From NCBI RefSeq assembly GCF_000497445.1, contig NZ_CM002285.1, positions 3,367,154-3,400,306 of the forward strand: a DNA stretch of 33,153 nucleotides, given 5' to 3'. Below are positions 22,359-30,315 of this stretch, in pieces (positions within the stretch are counted from its first letter, which is position 1; every line of letters begins with the position of its first letter). Origin of the DNA: Streptomyces roseochromogenus subsp. oscitans DS 12.976 (GTDB lineage: Bacteria > Actinomycetota > Actinomycetes > Streptomycetales > Streptomycetaceae). The notes below the pieces were generated by a model that did not search any database, had not been told where the DNA came from, and saw only the letters and a list, made by a program, of their open reading frames with translations. A program made the translations under genes and the position numbers.

Positions 22359-24182
22359 TCAGCCCACGGTGAGTGGGCCGGCCGTGTACAGGGCCTCGTC
22401 GAAGGCCTGGCCGGTGGTCGGAGCCGCGCCGAGCGGGAACGCGGAGACGGCCCGGCCACCGACGATGGAGGTGGAGATGTAGTCGCCGACCATGCGGCCT
22501 TGGTTGGTGTTCGCGATCTGGGAGAGGGGGAACGGCCCGGTCAGCGTCGTGGCGGTGGTCCAGGTGACGCCTCGGTCGGCAGAGGAGATGTAGCCGACCT
22601 GGAGGCGGCAGGTGGTCGAGGTGCAGTTGGCGACCGGATAGAAGTAGTAGTACAGGCCGATCCGGGTGGTGCTCCCGGACGTGGTGTGGTCGACGCCGAG
22701 GCCGGGGAGGAAGTGGTCGACGCCGCTGGTGGTGGCGTCGATCGGGACACGGCGCACGGTCTCCCAGGTGACGCCGTCGAACGAGGTGGAGTAGACGATG
22801 TCGTTGGCCGTGCAGTTCGCGCGGAAGCGGCAGTCGTGCCACGCGACGAAGATCCGGCCGGAGGCGCTGATCTCCGCGGAGGAGATTCCCGGGATGGCCC
22901 GCAGGCCGCCCGCGACGGTGTGGGCGCTGACGGAGGCGATGAGTGAGGTGCCGCTCCAGGAGGCACCACCGTTGGTGGAGTTGAAGACGCGGATGGCGCT
23001 TCCATTGGCCGAGTAGGGCACGACGACGGTGCCGTTCGGCCGGACGAGCGGCTGTCCGGCCAGGCCGCTCGGGGCGCCGGACGGAGTGACCGGTGCCGAC
23101 CAGTGGAGTCCCCCGTCGGTGGAGGTGCTCATCAGGATCCGGTTGCCGGCCGAGTTGTTGTCGACCTCGATGTAGCAGCGCCCGTAGAAGGGGCTGGTGG
23201 GGGTGTTGTCGCAGGTGATCCACGGCTTGTCGTAGTTCGGCCCGTCGAATCCGACCGCTCTGACGGGGTTCTGCCAGCTCACGCCGTCGGTGGTGGAGCG
23301 GCTGACGGTGACTCCGGCGCCGATGACGCCGCTTGACGTCGAGTTGAGGGCGAGGCCCGCGGTCAGCCAGGTGCCGTGCCGGGCGTCGTAGCCGACCGAC
23401 GGGTCGGAGACCCGGGAGAAGGGGCCGCCCTGGTAGACGGTGATACCGGGGATGGTGCCGTGGGTCCAGGTGACTCCGCCGTCGGCCGACCGGGCCCAGC
23501 CGAGGCCGGAGGCGCCGCCGCTGAAGAAACGGCCGTTCTGGGCGACGGCGATGACCGTGTTGCCGGAGGCGAAGGTGTCGGGCTCCACCACGGTGGCGTG
23601 CTGGCTGGCGGAGTTGGTGAAGGGGTCGGTGTCGATCCGGGTCAGGGGATCGGCGGTGAGCTGGACGTCGTCGTAGCGGGTGAAGCTGCGGTGGGCGGCG
23701 TGGTGATCGCAGTGGTGGGCCAGGCGGAGGGTGTAGCTGTGGCCCGGCCTGACGGCGGTGCTCGCCTTCTCCCAGCCGCGTCCCTCGGTGCAGTTCTTGC
23801 GCACGACGGTGGTGGTCACGCCGGTGGTGTTGTCCCGCAGCCCGGCCGTGGCCCAGCTGCGGGCCGCGGGGCTGTGGCAGCTGACGTCGTACCAGAACGA
23901 CAGCCGGCGCTCGCCCGTACGCGCGCGGAAGGTCTGGGTGATGGCGGAGTCGGCGGCGCCGGCACCGCCGACGCGTGCGGCGTACCTGCCGCCGTGGGCA
24001 CCGGAGCTGACCATGGCGGTGGCACCGGACCGGGTCCAGCCGGTCAGGGTGCCGTTCTCGAAGCCGCCGTTGGCCACGGCGGCGGAAGCCGGGGGTGCGA
24101 GCAGGAGGGGCGGGACGGCAAGGGCGACCGTGGCGGCGAGGGCGAGGAGGCTGCGGGTGCGCGGCGCGGAGAGGGAGAACAC
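22359..24182 (-). CDS. secreted sialidase-like beta-propeller protein with Asp boxes
   Basis: A 607-residue exported protein. GTG at 24182 is taken as start because it gives a standard signal peptide (FSLSAPRTRS, hydrophobic core, cleavage after PASA near residue 35). An earlier ATG at 24254 would put 24 charged residues in front. Residues about 38-180 look like a carbohydrate-binding beta-sandwich (NGGFENGTLTGWTRSG... YDDVQL). The rest holds at least six Asp-box motifs of the S/T-x-D-x-G-x-T/S-W type (for example SADGGVTW, STDGGLHW, STNGGASW, SADRGVTW), the mark of BNR/sialidase propellers. I do not see the FRIP motif or the full arginine triad of true sialidases, so the activity is uncertain. 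It could be a glycan-binding or non-sialidase glycosidase. Confidence 0.8.
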   Translation of the reverse strand: MFSLSAPRTRSLLALAATVALAVPPLLLAPPASAAVANGGFENGTLTGWTRSGATAMVSSGAHGGRYAARVGGAGAADSAITQTFRARTGERRLSFWYDVSCHSPAARSWATAGLRDNTTGVTTTVVRKNCTEGRGWEKASTAVRPGHSYTLRLAHHCDHHAAHRSFTRYDDVQLTADPLTRIDTDPFTNSASQHATVVEPDTFASGNTVIAVAQNGRFFSGGASGLGWARSADGGVTWTHGTIPGITVYQGGPFSRVSDPSVGYDARHGTWLTAGLALNSTSSGVIGAGVTVSRSTTDGVSWQNPVRAVGFDGPNYDKPWITCDNTPTSPFYGRCYIEVDNNSAGNRILMSTSTDGGLHWSAPVTPSGAPSGLAGQPLVRPNGTVVVPYSANGSAIRVFNSTNGGASWSGTSLIASVSAHTVAGGLRAIPGISSAEISASGRIFVAWHDCRFRANCTANDIVYSTSFDGVTWETVRRVPIDATTSGVDHFLPGLGVDHTTSGSTTRIGLYYYFYPVANCTSTTCRLQVGYISSADRGVTWTTATTLTGPFPLSQIANTNQGRMVGDYISTSIVGGRAVSAFPLGAAPTTGQAFDEALYTAGPLTVG

Positions 24183-24328
24183 GACCGGATCGTCGTCGAG
24201 CGGACCGCGACCCGGTGGGCGACACACGGACCCGTCGCCCGCACGGACCTGCATCCGGGGTGTGCGGTCCCGAACGCTTCCCCGGTCCGTTCAGCCGTCC
24301 CTCGGTCACGACGGGCGAACCGTCGTCC

Positions 24329-24898
24329 TCAGTCCGAACCGTCCTCGAAATACGCGTCCAGCACGGCGTCCAGCTGTGCGTCCCACTCCTGGAAGCGGGC
24401 CCTGGCCGCCGCCTCGATCTCGATCGGGTACCAGCGGCGGTCCGGGGTGTGCACGGTGATCGTGTAGCGCTTGCCGAAGCGGGGGGACTCCGTCTCGACC
24501 GCGGCGATCTCCTCCCAGCGGAATTCGCAGGACTCCTCGTCCAGGCGGAGGCGGACGCCCTTGCGGTCGGCCACGATCTTCGCGCGACGGTCGGAGGCCT
24601 CGAAGACCGGCCCGTCGTCCGGGCCTTCGCCGTCCGTGGCCTCGTCGGTCTCGTCGGTCTCGTCGGTCTCCTCGGGCGCTGCCGAGTCCTCCGGCCGGGC
24701 CGCCGCCTTGGCCGACGGCGCCGACTCGACCGACTCCGGCGGCTCCGGCTGGGCGTCCGCCACCTCCTCGGACTTGGCCGGGGCCGGGACGGAGATCCCG
24801 GGGATGAACGCCGGGTCGAAACCGGCGCCCGTCACGGGCCCGGCCTTCAACGGCTCGGCCCCGGACGGCTTGCTGCTCGCTCCTATGCGCTGCTCCAC
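24329..24898 (-). CDS. conserved hypothetical protein with acidic repeat linker
   Basis: A 189-residue protein of unknown function. The start is taken at GTG 24898 (MEQRIGASSKPSG...) because the first conserved-looking residues are there; CATACT 6 nt before it could be the -10 box of a leaderless mRNA. An ATG at 24964 would add 22 residues. The N-terminal half is a Pro/Ala/Glu-rich, disordered-looking segment ending in an acidic DETDETDEATDGE stretch. The C-terminal 75 residues (RLRLDEESCEFRWEEIAAVETES... RRWYPIEIEAAARARFQEWDAQLDAVLDAYFED) look like a compact beta-rich PH-like fold with a final helix. It has no signal peptide. Confidence 0.7.
   Translation of the reverse strand: MEQRIGASSKPSGAEPLKAGPVTGAGFDPAFIPGISVPAPAKSEEVADAQPEPPESVESAPSAKAAARPEDSAAPEETDETDETDEATDGEGPDDGPVFEASDRRAKIVADRKGVRLRLDEESCEFRWEEIAAVETESPRFGKRYTITVHTPDRRWYPIEIEAAARARFQEWDAQLDAVLDAYFEDGSD
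24644..24672. repeat. tandem 9-nt repeat in the acidic linker
   Basis: GTCTCGTCG is repeated about three times in direct tandem, encoding the DET repeat of the hypothetical protein on the minus strand. Copy number is likely variable between strains. Confidence 0.7.
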
Positions 24899-24971
24899 GG
24901 CGGCAGTATGGACGACTTCCCTGTGCCGGAACCAGTCAGCCCGCTCATCCCCGGTTTCACTCACATCACGT

Positions 24972-26453
24972 TCACACCAAGACGCTCACCGCCGCCGCCA
25001 CCGCGAACCCCGCCACCGACAGCACCGACTCAAGGACCGTCCAGGTCCGCAGCGTGTCCCGCTCGGTGATGCCGAAGTACTTGGCGACCATCCAGAAGCC
25101 GCCGTCGTTGACGTGCGAGGCGAAGATGGAGCCCGCCGAGATGGCCATGATGACCAGGGCCACGAAGGCCTGGGAGTGGTGGCCCTCGGAGAGGAGGGGC
25201 GCCACGATGCCCGCCGTCGTCACGATCGCCACCGTCGCCGAGCCCTGGGCCACCCGCAGGACCAGCGAGATCAGGTACGCCAGCACGATCACCGGCAGAC
25301 CCACGCCGTGGAACGTGTCCGACAGGGCCTGGGCCACGCCGCTCGCCTTCAGTACGGCGCCGAAGACCCCGCCCGCGCCGACGACCAGCAGGATGTTGCC
25401 GACCGGCTTCAGCGAGGAAGTGGACACCGTTTCCAGGGACTTGCGGGACCAGCCGCGGCGGATGCCCAGGAGGTAGTACGCGAGGAGAAGCGCCAGCGTC
25501 AGAGCCACGAACGGGTGGCCGAAGAACTCCAGGACCGAGCGGCCGGGGGACGGGTCCAGGGCGATCGAGGAGAAGGTGGCCGCGAGGATCAGGATCAGGG
25601 GGGTGCCGATGATGGCCAGGACCGTGGCGAGCGGGACCGGACGCTCCTGGGGTTCCACTCCCTGGGCGCGCTGCTCCGCCACCACCGCCCGCTTCGCCTC
25701 CTCCGCCGCCTCGACCATGTCCTGCGGTACGGCGACGAAGATCCGCTGCCCGATCCAGGCGGAGAACGCCCAGGCGGCCAGGACGGCCGGGATGCCGCAG
25801 ACGATGCCCATGAGGATGACCCAGCCGAGCTGGACGTGGAGGAGGCCGGCGGCCGCTACCGGACCGGGGTGCGGCGGCAGGAAAGCGTGGGTCATCGACA
25901 GGCCCGCCAGCAGGGGCAGGCAGTACAGCAGGATCGACTTGCCGCCTCGCTTCGCCGCCGCGTAGACGAGCGGGGCCAGGACGAAGATGCCCACGTCGAA
26001 GAAGACCGGGATGCCGAAGGTCAGGCCTGTGAGGCCCATGGCGAGGGGGGCGCGCCGCTCGCCGAACAGGGCCAGCAGTCGGGTCGCCAGTACCTCCGCT
26101 CCGCCGCTGACCTCCAGGATCGCGCCGAGCATCGTACCCAGACCGATGATGATCGCTACGTGGCCAAGGATGCCGCCCATGCCGGACTCGATGGTGGAGA
26201 CGGCGTCGGAACGCTGGACGGTGCCGAAGAGTTCGGTGACCGAGAGTCCGGCGAGCAGGCCCACCGCTATGGAGACGGCCAGGAGGGCCACGAACGGCTG
26301 CAGCCGGACCTTGATGATCAGGAAGAGCAACAGGGCTATGCCGAGGGCTGCGACCGTGAGGAGGCCGGGGGTGCCGTTCAGGAGGAGGAGCAGGCCTCCG
26401 GTGTGGGGTGGTGGCGGTGCGGTGGGGGCGGCTGCGACAACGTAGTAGGACAT
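24972..26453 (-). CDS. GntP family permease (gluconate/sugar-acid or D-serine type)
   Basis: A 493-residue integral membrane symporter with about 12-14 hydrophobic segments. GntP family features are IIKVRLQPFVALLAVSIAVGL, GMGGILGHVAIIIGLGTMLGAILEVSGGAEVLA, LTGLTFGIPVFFDVGIFVLAPL, THAFLPPHPGPVAAA (the family signature), VGAGGVFGAVLKASGVAQAL, VAQGSATVAIVTTAG and SHVNDGGFWMV. The family transports gluconate and related sugar acids, and DsdX of E. coli carries D-serine, so substrate must come from context. The start ATG at 26453 follows AGAGGA. It lies 114 nt downstream of the RidA gene on the same strand. It probably feeds the adjacent deacylase, deaminase and kinase. Confidence 0.92.
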   Translation of the reverse strand: MSYYVVAAAPTAPPPPHTGGLLLLLNGTPGLLTVAALGIALLLFLIIKVRLQPFVALLAVSIAVGLLAGLSVTELFGTVQRSDAVSTIESGMGGILGHVAIIIGLGTMLGAILEVSGGAEVLATRLLALFGERRAPLAMGLTGLTFGIPVFFDVGIFVLAPLVYAAAKRGGKSILLYCLPLLAGLSMTHAFLPPHPGPVAAAGLLHVQLGWVILMGIVCGIPAVLAAWAFSAWIGQRIFVAVPQDMVEAAEEAKRAVVAEQRAQGVEPQERPVPLATVLAIIGTPLILILAATFSSIALDPSPGRSVLEFFGHPFVALTLALLLAYYLLGIRRGWSRKSLETVSTSSLKPVGNILLVVGAGGVFGAVLKASGVAQALSDTFHGVGLPVIVLAYLISLVLRVAQGSATVAIVTTAGIVAPLLSEGHHSQAFVALVIMAISAGSIFASHVNDGGFWMVAKYFGITERDTLRTWTVLESVLSVAGFAVAAAVSVLV

Positions 26454-26567
26454 ACGGGGGTCCTCTTCTTGAATGCATCCTGCTTCTGGGTAGGGAGGAG
26501 CGCGGCACAGCACCTCGGAGGGCGCCGTGCCGTGACATGCGTACGGGGTACGGGAGCTGATGAAGCG

Positions 26568-26978
26568 TCAGCCGAGTACGGCGAGCGCGTCGATCTCGAT
26601 GAGGAGGCCGGCCGGGAGGCCGACGTAGACCGTTGTGCGGGCGGCGGGCGGGGCGGTGAGGCCCTGCTCCTCGAAGTAGGCGTTGTAGATCTCGTTCATC
26701 TCGGCGAAGTGGTCCACGTCCGTCAGATAGACGCGGATCATCATCACGTCGTCCCAGCTCGCGCCGCCCTCTTCGAGGATCGCCTTGACGTTGGCGAGGG
26801 TTTGCAGGGTCTGCTCGCGCAGGGTGGGACCGGCCGGCGTCGGGGGCTTGCCGTCCTCCGCCGGCAGGAAGCCGACCTGGCCGGCGACCTGGAGGATGTT
26901 GCCCTTCTTCACGCCGTGCGAGAACTTCGCGGGCGGGGTGGTGTGGGTCTTCGGGGTGAGGGCGATCTTCTCGGTCAT
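26568..26978 (-). CDS. ridA: RidA family reactive intermediate/imine deaminase
   Basis: A 136-residue RidA (YjgF/YER057c) protein. The conserved substrate-binding arginine is R114 in PPAARTTVYV and the acid is E128 in LLIEIDALAV. The signature NVKAILEEGGASWDDVMMIRVYLTD and the glycine-rich VAGQVGFLPA segment are present. RidA hydrolyses enamine/imine intermediates such as 2-aminoacrylate released by PLP-dependent dehydratases. That suits the PLP deaminase encoded 2 kb away in the same cluster. The start codon overlaps the stop of the IclR gene by one base (TGATG), so translation is coupled. Confidence 0.92.
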   Translation of the reverse strand: MTEKIALTPKTHTTPPAKFSHGVKKGNILQVAGQVGFLPAEDGKPPTPAGPTLREQTLQTLANVKAILEEGGASWDDVMMIRVYLTDVDHFAEMNEIYNAYFEEQGLTAPPAARTTVYVGLPAGLLIEIDALAVLG

Positions 26979-27742
26979 CAGTTGCCGGCTTCCTTGCTCG
27001 GTGTTCTTCCGGAGTACTCGCCGCTGATCGCGTCCGCGCAACGGCGGACCTGCGGGAGCAAGGTGAGGAGTTCCTCGCCGGTGACGACGACGTTCGGCGC
27101 GGACACCGACATCGCGGCGACCACCCGGCCGTCGGCGCCGCGGATGGGCGCGGCGACGCAGTTGATGGACTCCTCGTGGCCACCGAGGTCGGTGGCCCAG
27201 CCCTGTGCGCGGACCTTCTCCAACTCCCGCAGGAATGCGGGGGCGTTGGGGGTTGAGCGGGCCGTGTACAGGGGGTAGTCGAGCTTGTCCGCGAGGGCGT
27301 GGCGCTCGGGTTCGGGCAGGTCCGCGAGGAGGAGTTTGGCCACGGCGGCGACCGTGATGGCGACGGGCTTGCCGATCCGCGAGTACATGCGCACCGGGTA
27401 GCGGCTCTCCACCTTGTCGATGTAGAGGACCTCACCCTCCTCGTACACGGCCAGGTGCACGGTGTGGCCGCAGGCCTCGTTCAGCCGCACGAGGTGGGGG
27501 TGGGCGATCTCGCGGATGTCGAGGTTCTCCATCGCCTCCTGGGCGAGGGCGAAGAGGCGGGCGCCGAGGCGGTAGCGCTGGTCGGACTGGCGGTAGACCA
27601 GGCCGTGCTCGTGCAGGGTGCGCAGCAGGCGGAGCGCGGTCGACTTGTGCACGCCTAGGCGGTCGGCGACCCGGCCGAGGTCGGCGGGGCCCTCGGCGAG
27701 CAGCGGCAGGATGCTCAGGGCGCGGTCGACGGTCTGACTCAT
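26978..27742 (-). CDS. IclR family transcriptional regulator
   Basis: A 254-residue regulator. The N-terminal winged HTH (about 1-65: MSQTVDRALSILPLLAEG... LGVHKSTALRLLRTLHEHGLVYRQSDQRYRLG) is followed by the IclR effector-binding domain (about 75-245: HPHLVRLNEACGHTVHLAVYEEGEVLYIDKVES; ESINCVAAPIRGADGRVVAAMSVSAP). Start ATG 27742 with AGGAGG 10 nt upstream; it overlaps the kinase stop as ATGA. IclR members such as KdgR sense 2-keto-3-deoxygluconate-type metabolites, which would fit the adjacent kinase. The palindrome at 28946-28962 is the likely operator. Confidence 0.93.
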   Translation of the reverse strand: MSQTVDRALSILPLLAEGPADLGRVADRLGVHKSTALRLLRTLHEHGLVYRQSDQRYRLGARLFALAQEAMENLDIREIAHPHLVRLNEACGHTVHLAVYEEGEVLYIDKVESRYPVRMYSRIGKPVAITVAAVAKLLLADLPEPERHALADKLDYPLYTARSTPNAPAFLRELEKVRAQGWATDLGGHEESINCVAAPIRGADGRVVAAMSVSAPNVVVTGEELLTLLPQVRRCADAISGEYSGRTPSKEAGN

Positions 27743-28815
27743 GGGGTGTTCGCCTCCTGTGTGGCCCGCCCGGCCTGCGTCCAGCCGGGGGCGAGTCGAA
27801 GTCTCCCCCATGCGGTGTCGTCCAGAGCGGTCAGGCGGTCGGCGTGGTCCCGGGCCGGGGGTACGGCCAGGTCGCCGGGGGCGGTGAGGGCCGCGGCGGC
27901 GAAGAGGTGGCCGTACCGGAGGCGGACCCGCAGGGGGAGGTTGCGCAGGGTGCCGGACAGGAAGCCCGCGGCGAAGGCGTCTCCGGCGCCGGTGGCGGCT
28001 ACGACGTCCACGCTCAGGGCCGGTTCGAAGACAGCCGGCGTTGCCGTGGGACGGGGGCCGGCCGCGCGGCCCGGCGCCGGCGGGGTGCCGTCCGCGTCCG
28101 CCTGCGCCACACCTTCGAACGCCGTAGCCCTCTTCGCGCCCTCCTTCACCACCAACACCCCCGGCTCCGGCAGCGCCTCCCGGATCGCCTCCGGACCTCC
28201 CGTGATCCCCCAGGCCTCCGCCGCCTCGTCCTGCCCCACGAACACCACGTCCGCACGACGGGCCAGCTCCAGCAGCACCAGCGGGCCGCCGGAATCACGC
28301 CACAGCCCCGGCCGGTGGTTCACGTCGAAGGACAGCAGGGGGCGCCCCGGGCGGGGAGCCGTCAGTTCGCGCATCAGGTCGCGGCACTCGGCCGACAGCG
28401 CTGCCGTGATGCCCGACAGATGCAGGACCCGGCCCGCCCGCACCGCCGCGAGGTCCATGTTCTGCGCGCTCATCGCCGATGCCGCCGATCCCGCCCGGTA
28501 GTACGCGACCTCGTGCGCGCCCGAACCCCGGTCACCGGCCGTGCGGAAGTACACCCCCGTGGGCCGGACCGGGTCCCGGTGGACCGACGAGACGTCGACG
28601 CCGTACGCGGCGATCCGCTCCAGCAGATGCTCACCGAAGCCGTCCGCGCCCACCCGGCCGACCCACCGCGCGGAGTGCCCGGCGGCGGCCAGCACGCAGG
28701 CCACGTTGGACTCGGCGCCGCCGATCGCGCGGTCGAAGGAGGGCACGTCCGCGAGGCGCCCCGGGCGGCTGGGCAGGAAGGTGACCATGGACTCGCCCAG
28801 CGCGACGACGTCCAC
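27739..28815 (-). CDS. PfkB family carbohydrate kinase, probably 2-keto-3-deoxygluconate kinase
   Basis: A 358-residue ribokinase-fold sugar kinase. N-terminal VDVVALGESMVTFLPSRPGRLADVPSFDRAIGGAESNVACVLA is typical of KDG kinases (KdgK). The catalytic motif is ATGAGDAFAAGF, with base D279. A Pro/Ala-rich insertion of about 25 residues lies before the last strand. The start is not clean: GTG at 28815 begins exactly at the conserved region but has no Shine-Dalgarno. Upstream, AGGAG precedes in-frame ATC codons only, so a rare start or a short non-canonical leader is possible. It would phosphorylate KDG to KDPG. It overlaps iclR by 4 nt. Confidence 0.87.
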   Translation of the reverse strand: MDVVALGESMVTFLPSRPGRLADVPSFDRAIGGAESNVACVLAAAGHSARWVGRVGADGFGEHLLERIAAYGVDVSSVHRDPVRPTGVYFRTAGDRGSGAHEVAYYRAGSAASAMSAQNMDLAAVRAGRVLHLSGITAALSAECRDLMRELTAPRPGRPLLSFDVNHRPGLWRDSGGPLVLLELARRADVVFVGQDEAAEAWGITGGPEAIREALPEPGVLVVKEGAKRATAFEGVAQADADGTPPAPGRAAGPRPTATPAVFEPALSVDVVAATGAGDAFAAGFLSGTLRNLPLRVRLRYGHLFAAAALTAPGDLAVPPARDHADRLTALDDTAWGRLRLAPGWTQAGRATQEANTP

Positions 28816-28891
28816 GCGGTCGTGCGCAACGATCCCGGCGTAATCAGCGTCGTCGATGATGACTCCTGTCGATATCCGGGTGACAGCTCCG

Positions 28892-28920
28892 TTGACCCGG
28901 TGTCGGCGAGATGCTAGACA
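28892..28920 (+). promoter_or_regulatory. promoter of the deaminase-deacylase operon
   Basis: TTGACC (28892-28897) and TAGACA (28915-28920) are separated by 17 nt, a good sigma-70-type promoter in Streptomyces. The predicted start of transcription near 28927 lies just before the palindrome at 28946. Confidence 0.55.
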
Positions 28921-28945
28921 CCACAGAGCAATACACGCAATGGCT

Positions 28946-28962
28946 GTTGCAGATAATGCAAC
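28946..28962. promoter_or_regulatory. candidate IclR-family operator
   Basis: A perfect palindrome, GTTGCA-GATAA-TGCAAC (6-5-6), lies between the divergent kinase and deaminase genes and 18 nt before the deaminase ATG. IclR-type regulators bind short inverted repeats of this spacing. Its place downstream of the promoter predicts repression by roadblock or promoter occlusion. Confidence 0.65.
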
Positions 28963-28980
28963 GGCGGAGAGAGGGGCTCC

Positions 28981-30255
28981 ATGAGCAGCAGCGAAGCGCT
29001 TGCCCGGCTGGCCGAGGAACGCGTCGACCACCGCTTCAAGGGCCTCCCGCCGGACGCCGACGGCCTCACCGTCGGCGAACTGGCCGCCCAGCGCCGCAAC
29101 CTCTTCCGCGAGGCCGACGGCTTCACCACGCCCGTCCTCGCCCTGTCCGCCGAGCGCCTGGAACACAACCTCGCGCTCATGGAGACGTACGCCGCCCGGC
29201 ACGGCCTCGCCTTCGCCCCGCACGGCAAGACCTCCATGGCCCCGCAGCTCTTCCAGCGCCAGATCGAGCACGGCGCCTGGGGCATCACCCTGGCGGTGCC
29301 CCACCAGGTGCGCGTCGCCCGGGCGTTCGGCATCCAGCGGGTCTTCCTCGCCAATGAACTGGTGGACGCCCCGGCGCTGCGGTGGATCGCCGGGGAACTC
29401 GCCGCCGACCCCGCCTTCCGGTTCGTCTGCTACGTCGACTCCGTGCACGGCGTCGAGCTGATGGACTCCGCGCTCCAGGGCTCCGCCCGGCCCGTCGACG
29501 TCGTCGTCGAACTGGGCGCCGGGGAAGGCGCCCGTACCGGCGTGCGCACGGAGGCGGACGCCCGGGCCGTCGCCGATGCCGTGGCCGCCACCGGGACCCT
29601 GCGGCTCGTCGGTGTCGCCGGTTACGAGGCCCAGGTGCCCGGCGCCGACCCCGGGCTGGTGCGGGCCTGGCTGGACCGGCTGGTCGCGCTCGCCGTGGAG
29701 TTCGACAAGGCAGGGCGGTTCGCCGAAGCGAGCGAGATCATCGTCAGCGCCGGCGGCAGCGAGTGGTTCGACGCGGTCGCCGACGTGTTCGCCCGGATCC
29801 CCGACCTGTCGCTGCCCGTCCTGAGGCTGCTGCGCTCCGGCGCCTACGTCTCGCACGACGACGTGCACTACAGCAGGCTCACCCCGTTCAACCGGGTGCC
29901 CGAGGAGGGTGCCCTGGAGCCCGCCTTCCGGCTGTGGGCGCAGGTCGTCTCGCGCCCCTCGGCCGACCAGGCCTTCGTCAACGCGGGCAAGCGGGACGCC
30001 GCCTACGACCTGGACCTGCCCGTCGTGCAGGTGGTACGCCGGGACGGTACGGAGCGCCCGGCCACCGGGATCGAGGTGAGCGCCCTGTCCGACCAGCACC
30101 TGTGGCTGCGCACCGACCCGGGCGCGGACGTCGAGGTCGGCGACTGGATCGGCCTCGGGCTGTCCCACCCGTGCACGTCCTTCGACAAGTGGCAGCTGAT
30201 CCCGGTGGCCGAGGCGGACGGCACGGTCGTCGCGTACATCCGCACGTTCTTCTAG
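28981..30255 (+). CDS. PLP-dependent D-amino-acid deaminase (D-serine dehydratase/D-threonine aldolase-like)
   Basis: A 424-residue fold-type III PLP enzyme with an alanine-racemase-like barrel. The PLP lysine is K83 in APHGKTSMAPQL. Further family motifs are VCYVDSVHGVELMD, VVVELGAGEGARTGVRTEADA and SAGGSEWFD. The C-terminal beta domain ends with SHPCTSFDKW, whose H396 and C398 match the zinc ligands of the D-serine dehydratase-like domain. The reaction is likely elimination of the beta-hydroxyl and amine from a D-amino acid. D-serine/D-threonine-type substrates or D-glucosaminate are possible; D-glucosaminate dehydratases have been assigned to this enzyme group. The start ATG follows GAGAGG. 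It is probably co-transcribed with the deacylase 60 nt downstream. Confidence 0.88.
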   Translation: MSSSEALARLAEERVDHRFKGLPPDADGLTVGELAAQRRNLFREADGFTTPVLALSAERLEHNLALMETYAARHGLAFAPHGKTSMAPQLFQRQIEHGAWGITLAVPHQVRVARAFGIQRVFLANELVDAPALRWIAGELAADPAFRFVCYVDSVHGVELMDSALQGSARPVDVVVELGAGEGARTGVRTEADARAVADAVAATGTLRLVGVAGYEAQVPGADPGLVRAWLDRLVALAVEFDKAGRFAEASEIIVSAGGSEWFDAVADVFARIPDLSLPVLRLLRSGAYVSHDDVHYSRLTPFNRVPEEGALEPAFRLWAQVVSRPSADQAFVNAGKRDAAYDLDLPVVQVVRRDGTERPATGIEVSALSDQHLWLRTDPGADVEVGDWIGLGLSHPCTSFDKWQLIPVAEADGTVVAYIRTFF

Positions 30256-30315
30256 TACATCCCTTCAACTGAATCCGTTCGCTCTTCCGGGAGCCGGGGA
30301 AAGGGAGGCGGGACC

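Noticed and set aside
22359..24182. Calling the propeller protein a true exo-alpha-sialidase
   Set aside because: Asp boxes alone occur in many propellers; the FRIP motif and arginine triad are not evident, so only 'sialidase-like' is used.
24471..27278. Long plus-strand open frame antisense to the permease, RidA and IclR genes
   Set aside because: Shadow frame: Asp/Gly/His/Arg-rich without any family, while the opposite strand encodes three recognisable proteins with ribosome binding sites.
28816..30168. N-terminal 450-codon extension of the kinase frame through the deaminase gene
   Set aside because: This part lies antisense to the well-supported PLP deaminase gene and translates into low-complexity Gly/Val/Asp repeats. 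The kinase homology starts only at 28815.
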